Assembly (NCBI RefSeq): GCF_026339935.1
Contig: NZ_JAPEPX010000001.1
Location: 3,777,501 to 3,841,500, forward strand
DNA from: Streptomyces sp. NBC_01551
GTDB taxonomy: Bacteria > Actinomycetota > Actinomycetes > Streptomycetales > Streptomycetaceae
Length of the DNA stretch: 64,000 nt
Reading direction: 5' to 3'
In this document: positions 60,121 through 64,000 of the stretch, piece after piece
Numbering within the stretch: the stretch's first letter is position 1
How the letters are laid out: every line of letters begins with the position of its first letter
Translations under genes and position numbers: made by a program
The notes under the pieces: generated by a model
Database searches by the model: none
Seen by the model: the letters and a program-made list of their open reading frames with translations, nothing else
What the model was told of the DNA's origin: nothing

Positions 60121-62256
60121 TCAGCGGCCCCCCGCGTACCGCGCCCAGTCGGCCAGCTCCCGGCGCGTCGCCGCGGTGTCGGGGTGGTCGGGGCCGAGTA
60201 CCCGGATCTGCTCGTTCAGCAGGTGCGTGAACGAGGTCGCGGCCCCGGCGGCGTCCCCGGCCCGGCCGCGCCAGTGCGCGTGGCCGCGGTGTGCGGCGAA
60301 CACGTCGAGCCAGCTCAGGTGTCCCGCCGCCGAGGTCTCCCCCGGAAGCCCGGGCCCGCCCGGCGGTCCCAAGTGCCGCATCAGGTCGGTCAGCAGCGCC
60401 TCGTACGCCACGGCGGCCCCGTACGCGTCCCCGGACTCGCCCCGCCAGCCCGCGAGCAGGGCGCGGCTCTGGAAGACGTCCGTGTGCGTCGGCCCGTACG
60501 TTTGCTGCTGGAGCGGGACCAGCTCGGCACAGGCCGCGGCCGCCCCGGCCGGGTCGCCGGCCCGGGCCCGCCACCGCCCCAGGGCGGCCCGGGTGGGGAT
60601 GGTGCGCGCGTGCCCCGGGCCGAACGACCGGATCTGCTCGGCGAGGACCGCCTCGTACGCCGCCGCGGCACCGGCCGGGTCCCCGGACTCGCCCCGCCAG
60701 TGGGCGAGGCGCTCGCGGGCCCCGTAGAGCACGGAGGACTCCGGACCCTGGCGGCGCAGGGCGTCGCCCGCCAGCCCCTCGAAGTGGTGCCGGGCTGCCT
60801 CGGGCCGGCCCGCCGTCCCCAGGAACTCGCCGACGCGGAACAGCAACGGGTGCACGCCGGAGGGCGGTTCGTCGCCGAAGAGCGCGTCCACGGTGGCGGT
60901 GAAGGCGTCGCGGCGGGACGAGGCACCCCACAGCGCGGACTCGGCGCTCCGCCTCAACGCATCGGTGCAGGCCACCAGCACCGGGCCGAAACCGGGATCG
61001 ACCTGAGCCAGGCCGTCCCGAGCCAGGCCGTCCCGATCCCAGCCCGCGTGACCCCCGTCGGCCACGGCCACCAGGGCCGACGCGACGGTCCAGGCGAGTC
61101 TCCCGGCCCGGTGCGCGGGCACCGCCTCGCGGGTCACCCGCTGGAGGAGCGGGTGCACCCGTACGGCGCGGAGGGGGTCCTCCGGCGCGTAGTCGACCAG
61201 GCCGAGCCGGTCCAGCTCCCGGAGCGCCGCCGTCACCTCGTGCGGGCGCGGCCCGGCCCCGGCTGCCCCGTCGGCGGGCGGTGACGTACGGTTCCGCTCC
61301 AGATGCCCACGGGCGGCACCGCCGGTGAAGACGGCCTCGGGCGCTCCCTCGGACGGGAGCAGGGAGGCCAGTTCCAGCAGCGGACGGGCCAGTCCGGCCG
61401 GTTGCGTCCGGTCGGCCCGGTCCATCGAGTCCCGCCACGCCTCGTGTACGCCGAAGGGCTGGCCGTCCGGCAACGCGCCGGGACCGGGGACGAGTTCACT
61501 GAGCGGTCTCCCGCCCTCCGGGCTCAGCAGACGGCGGTACGCGGCGCAGTCCAGGCCCTCGCGGACCAGCTGGGCGGCGGCCTGGGACAGGGCCAGCGGA
61601 AGCAGGCCCAGCTCCCGCGCCAGCCCCGCCAGCTCCTCGGGCCGGTCTCCGTGCCCGCTCGCGGCGAGGACCTCGGCGAGGTACGCCGTCGCCTCGGCGG
61701 GGGTGAACCCCTCCACGGGCACCACGGGCCCGCCCGGCCCCGGCCGCGCCAGGTCGCGGCGCCGGGTCGTGACGAGGACCTGCCCGTCCGGGTGCTCCGG
61801 GGGCCACAGGCCCCGTACGTCATCGGGGTCGGCCACGCCGTCCAGCACGACCAGCCAGCGCCGCCGCGGGCTCCCGGTCCCGGGCCGCAGCCACGCGAGG
61901 AACGACTGCGCGGCCTCCTCCGCAGACGCGGCACCGGCGCCCGCACCGCCACCGGATCCGGTGATCTCGGCGATGGCCTGCGCGTACGAGGCGACGACCG
62001 CGGCGCGGTCGGTGGCCGTGACCCACACGAGCAGGTCGAGGCTGCCCTCGTCCCACGCCGCACGGGCGAGGCGCGCGGCCTGCTGCGTCTTGCCCGTGCC
62101 CGCAGTGCCGACCAGCAGCCCGAAGCGCCCGTCGAGCGCGGGCCGGGGCCGGAAGCAGCGCGCGGCGGCGGGAACCGTGCCCACCCGGTGCGGCCAGGAG
62201 GCCGGGGCGCGCGCGGCCGCGTAGTACGAGACGTGGTCGGCGCGGCCGACGGCCAT
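60121..62256 (-). CDS. STAND NTPase with C-terminal tetratricopeptide repeats
   Basis: A ~711-residue signal-transduction ATPase. The NTPase has Walker A GTAGTGKTQQAARL (near residues 34-47) and Walker B RWLVVLDGVAD (near 112), GLPL-type LGLLPLALSQAAAQL (near 205) and winged-helix-like VHPLLQRVTR. The last ~250 residues are TPR-like units of ~44 residues (WRGESGDPAGAAAAYEAVLAEQIRSFGPGH form), four recognisable. Such proteins oligomerise on ligand binding and many act in phage defence or signalling. The start is uncertain: ATG 62254-62256 is used, but the frame is open up to a CTG overlapping the upstream stop. Confidence 0.83.
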   Translation of the reverse strand: MAVGRADHVSYYAAARAPASWPHRVGTVPAAARCFRPRPALDGRFGLLVGTAGTGKTQQAARLARAAWDEGSLDLLVWVTATDRAAVVASYAQAIAEITGSGGGAGAGAASAEEAAQSFLAWLRPGTGSPRRRWLVVLDGVADPDDVRGLWPPEHPDGQVLVTTRRRDLARPGPGGPVVPVEGFTPAEATAYLAEVLAASGHGDRPEELAGLARELGLLPLALSQAAAQLVREGLDCAAYRRLLSPEGGRPLSELVPGPGALPDGQPFGVHEAWRDSMDRADRTQPAGLARPLLELASLLPSEGAPEAVFTGGAARGHLERNRTSPPADGAAGAGPRPHEVTAALRELDRLGLVDYAPEDPLRAVRVHPLLQRVTREAVPAHRAGRLAWTVASALVAVADGGHAGWDRDGLARDGLAQVDPGFGPVLVACTDALRRSAESALWGASSRRDAFTATVDALFGDEPPSGVHPLLFRVGEFLGTAGRPEAARHHFEGLAGDALRRQGPESSVLYGARERLAHWRGESGDPAGAAAAYEAVLAEQIRSFGPGHARTIPTRAALGRWRARAGDPAGAAAACAELVPLQQQTYGPTHTDVFQSRALLAGWRGESGDAYGAAVAYEALLTDLMRHLGPPGGPGLPGETSAAGHLSWLDVFAAHRGHAHWRGRAGDAAGAATSFTHLLNEQIRVLGPDHPDTAATRRELADWARYAGGR

Positions 62257-62330
62257 GCCGTAGTGCCCGGCCCGGACGCCGTACGGGTGTCCGGGGCCGG
62301 TGGGGAAGGGGCTTTCGTCAGCCGGTCCGT

Positions 62331-62813
62331 TCAGCCCTGGGACGGAGCCGGCGGGGGAGGGGGGCTCAGGTGCGCACCCCCGTGGATCACGGCCGCGGCG
62401 ATCGACCCGTGGTCGGCCCTGACGTGCACGTCTCCGCCGACGGCGAACCCGGAGTCCCCGGCGGACACCCCGGGCGCCGCGTGCGTGTCCAGCAGGGCGC
62501 GCAGTTCCTCGGCGGCCCGCTCGCGCTCGTCGTCCGGGAGGTTCTCCAGGAGACCCTCGAACCGGGCCTGCCACATGGCCTCCTGGCGGATGCGGGCCCG
62601 TTCCGCGCCCGTATCGCCGTCCGGGCCGGCCGCGGCGAGCTCGGACGCGCTGCGGTCCAGTCGCACCAGCTCGCCGCGCTCGCGGTCGGAGTCCCCGCGC
62701 CCGAACCAGCCGGCCAGCCGCCCGCGGAAACCCTCCCAGGCTTCCGTGCCGGCTGCCTGGACCACCGCCGTCCCGCCGGCCGTGGCAAGCGCCAACAACG
62801 CTTCCGGCAGCAT
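62331..62813 (-). CDS. Small protein coupled to the STAND NTPase
   Basis: A 160-residue protein: an Ala-rich helical N-terminus (LLALATAGGTAVVQAAGTEAWEGFRGRLAGWFGRGD), a charged coiled-coil-like middle (about 45-110) and a C-terminal GGDVHVRADHGSIAAAVIHGGAHL segment seen ahead of many actinobacterial NB-ARC/TPR proteins, with a PPPPPAPSQG tail. It is probably an effector- or adaptor-like partner produced as a separate chain. The ATG follows GGAAGGGG. No enzymatic motif is visible. Confidence 0.78.
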   Translation of the reverse strand: MLPEALLALATAGGTAVVQAAGTEAWEGFRGRLAGWFGRGDSDRERGELVRLDRSASELAAAGPDGDTGAERARIRQEAMWQARFEGLLENLPDDERERAAEELRALLDTHAAPGVSAGDSGFAVGGDVHVRADHGSIAAAVIHGGAHLSPPPPPAPSQG

Positions 62814-62855
62814 GCGTTGCCCCTTCCGAGTGGATCGCCGATGACCTGCCTGAGC

Positions 62856-63329
62856 CTATCCGCACCCCCGGCGGGCGGGTCCTCGGCCCCAACGGGGGTC
62901 CAGGCCGTCGGCGCGCAGTTCGGCCAGGTCCTCCTCCGGGAGGGAGGCGACGATCGCCGCCAGTTGGTCGCGGACATCGGGGAGCGGGGACCAGGCCGAC
63001 TCCGGCAGGGCCGTGGCCGCGAGCAGCAGGTCCCCGGGGTAGAAGTACGCGTCCAGCATCGGGTCCTCGGCCAGCAGCGCCATCGCGAGGGGCAGGACGT
63101 AGGGAAGGCCCACGGCCTGGGCGAGCAGCGTGCGCAGGTCCGCCGGGGTCAGCGCCCCGAGGCGCTTGCGGCGCAGGGCGTGGACCTTCGTGACCAGGGT
63201 GGTGGAGCGCGCGGGCGGCGCCGGCCAGGGCGGTCCGTCGAGCTCGTCGAGGGTGCGGTCGAGGTGGCGCAAGCGGGTCGCGGGGACGGGCGCGGGGACG
63301 GGTGCGGGGACGGGCGCGGGGAGGGTCAT
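62856..63329 (-). CDS. CdiI-like immunity protein family member
   Basis: A 157-residue protein: an N-terminal Pro-Ala-Pro-Val repeat (about 4-16) and a helical domain ALRRKRLGALTPADLRTLLAQAVGLPYVLPLAMALL followed by DPMLDAYFYPGDLLLAATALP. The LR-K-L..LT--DLR-L--Q-VGLPYL-PLA---L and FYPGDLL pattern is that of contact-dependent growth inhibition immunity proteins (CdiI_3 type). Streptomycetes carry several orphan copies. No toxin is adjacent; the neighbours are the STAND pair 42 nt downstream, same strand. GAGGAT precedes the ATG. Confidence 0.78.
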   Translation of the reverse strand: MTLPAPVPAPVPAPVPATRLRHLDRTLDELDGPPWPAPPARSTTLVTKVHALRRKRLGALTPADLRTLLAQAVGLPYVLPLAMALLAEDPMLDAYFYPGDLLLAATALPESAWSPLPDVRDQLAAIVASLPEEDLAELRADGLDPRWGRGPARRGCG

Positions 63330-63397
63330 GGGGACATCCTCACCTCGTGCCGGTCGTGTGACGGTGGTGCGTGGGTCTTGTTCCGGGGGTGGTCAGC

Positions 63398-63433
63398 GAG
63401 GTTACGCCTGCGTAGATTACCGGCGGTAACCTC
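63398..63433. promoter_or_regulatory. Nested palindromes before the acyl-CoA ligase gene
   Basis: TTACCGGCGGTAA (63417-63429) is a perfect palindrome, nested in a wider GAGGTTAC/GTAACCTC inverted repeat (63398-63405 and 63426-63433). A TAGATT -10-like hexamer lies at 63413-63418. It is a plausible TetR-type operator controlling the ligase gene, inferred from symmetry and position. Confidence 0.55.
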
Positions 63434-63457
63434 CTGTCGAGCCGAGGGGAACGCGCC

Positions 63458-64000
63458 GTGTATGCCGAGCTGGTGACGGTGGGGTCCGGGCTGCCCGAAC
63501 CGCCCTTCAAGACGGTCGTCGACGGGGTGGTGCGCGAGGTCGTGGTGCCGCCGCTGGCGGCGCCGCCCGCGAGCGGATCGCTCGGGGACATCCCCTTCGA
63601 CAACGCCGTCGCCGCGCCCCGGGACGTCGTACTGGCCCGCAAGGACCGCGACGGCACCTGGCGCGACGTCACCGCCGCCGAGTTCGCCGCCGAGGTGCTC
63701 GCCGTCGCCAAGGGCCTGATCGCCGAGGGCCTGCGCGAGGGCGACCGGCTCGCCATCATGGCGCGCACCACCTACGAGTGGACGCTGCTGGACTTCGCGG
63801 GCTGGGCGGCGGGGCTGGTCACCGTACCCATCTACCCGACCGCCTCCGCCCTCCAGGCGCGCTGGATCATCCAGGACTCCGGGGCCGTCGCCTGCGCCGT
63901 GGAGGACACCGAGCAGGCCCGGCTCATCAGCTCCGAGCGCGGAAACCTGCCGGGGTTGGCTCATCTGTGGGAGTTCGACACCGGGGCGATCGAGCGGTTG
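63458..64000 (+). CDS. Long-chain acyl-CoA synthetase (AMP-forming), 5' part
   Basis: The first 181 codons of an ANL-superfamily enzyme that runs off the window. FDNAVAAPRDVVLARKDRDGTWRDVTAAEFAAEV, then GLREGDRLAIMARTTYEWTLLDFAGWAAGLVTVPIYPTASALQARWIIQDSGAVA, is typical of FadD15-like long-chain fatty acid CoA ligases. The ATP-binding P-loop and adenylate-forming motifs lie beyond the edge. The GTG start follows GAGGGGA by 8 nt. It is open to the window end, so no stop is seen. Confidence 0.9.
   Translation, partial: MYAELVTVGSGLPEPPFKTVVDGVVREVVVPPLAAPPASGSLGDIPFDNAVAAPRDVVLARKDRDGTWRDVTAAEFAAEVLAVAKGLIAEGLREGDRLAIMARTTYEWTLLDFAGWAAGLVTVPIYPTASALQARWIIQDSGAVACAVEDTEQARLISSERGNLPGLAHLWEFDTGAIERL

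Overview
The base composition (GC-rich, strong G/C bias at third codon positions), the gene families and the locus order identify this as chromosome of a Streptomyces or very close relative. Diagnostic pieces are bldN with its anti-sigma gene rsbN, a Rex-controlled hemACD operon, the futalosine menaquinone genes, a class I lysyl-tRNA synthetase, HATPase/XRE/DUF397 cassettes, and the 32-residue bS22-type ribosomal peptide. Gene numbers (SCO) quoted are from memory of S. coelicolor and are approximate.

Layout. 1-1.8 kb: end of an rRNA operon (23S 3' part, 5S, terminator). 1.9-6.3 kb: HAD phosphatase, MFS transporter, AcuC-like deacetylase, a TTA-containing phosphatase-like gene and a BldC-like DNA-binding protein. 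6.4-12.8 kb: bS22, an epimerase and acyltransferase pair, the developmental locus rsbN/bldN (minus strand), a HAD phosphatase and a glutaredoxin-like protein. 13-19.4 kb: rex-hemA-hemC-cobA/hemD with 4-nt overlaps behind a Rex operator, then hemB. 19.5-22.8 kb: DUF1876, a DUF397/XRE/HATPase cassette around a perfect palindrome, and an ECF sigma operon. 22.8-28.4 kb: divergent argS and lysS, then a DUF2637 membrane protein with a long Gly-Gln repeat. 28.4-38 kb: two lipoproteins, rtcB, a polysaccharide deacetylase with a DasR-type site, an SDR, YnfA, a flavin monooxygenase and a Mut7-C protein. 38-44.4 kb: hemL, a histidine phosphatase and a complete System II cytochrome c biogenesis set (ResA/CcdA/ResB/CcsB), so haem supply and haem attachment are adjacent. 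44.4-52.7 kb: SRPBCC, a MarR/cupin divergent pair around a perfect operator, then the menaquinone set (MqnL-type decarboxylase, an unknown protein, MqnP prenyltransferase, UbiX, an AsnC regulator, MqnE) with a rhomboid protease and a tiny basic protein interleaved. 52.8-55.4 kb: GNAT, DUF4229, and a polycysteine leader peptide ahead of a DAACS symporter. 55.5-64 kb: a second DUF397/XRE/HATPase cassette, a repeat-rich winged-helix protein, a DUF4232 lipoprotein, a three-gene STAND NTPase/TPR locus with a CdiI-like protein, and the truncated start of a long-chain acyl-CoA ligase.

Most interesting for follow-up: the leaderless-looking uORF ending in four Cys codons before a TcyP-like symporter (probable cysteine-responsive attenuator of cystine uptake), the STAND/CdiI-like locus, the in-frame Streptomyces repeat inside hemA, the DasR-type site before the deacetylase, two paralogous HATPase/XRE/DUF397 cassettes, and perfect operator palindromes for an XRE and a MarR regulator. 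No tRNA, CRISPR array, insertion sequence, attachment site or replication origin was recognised.
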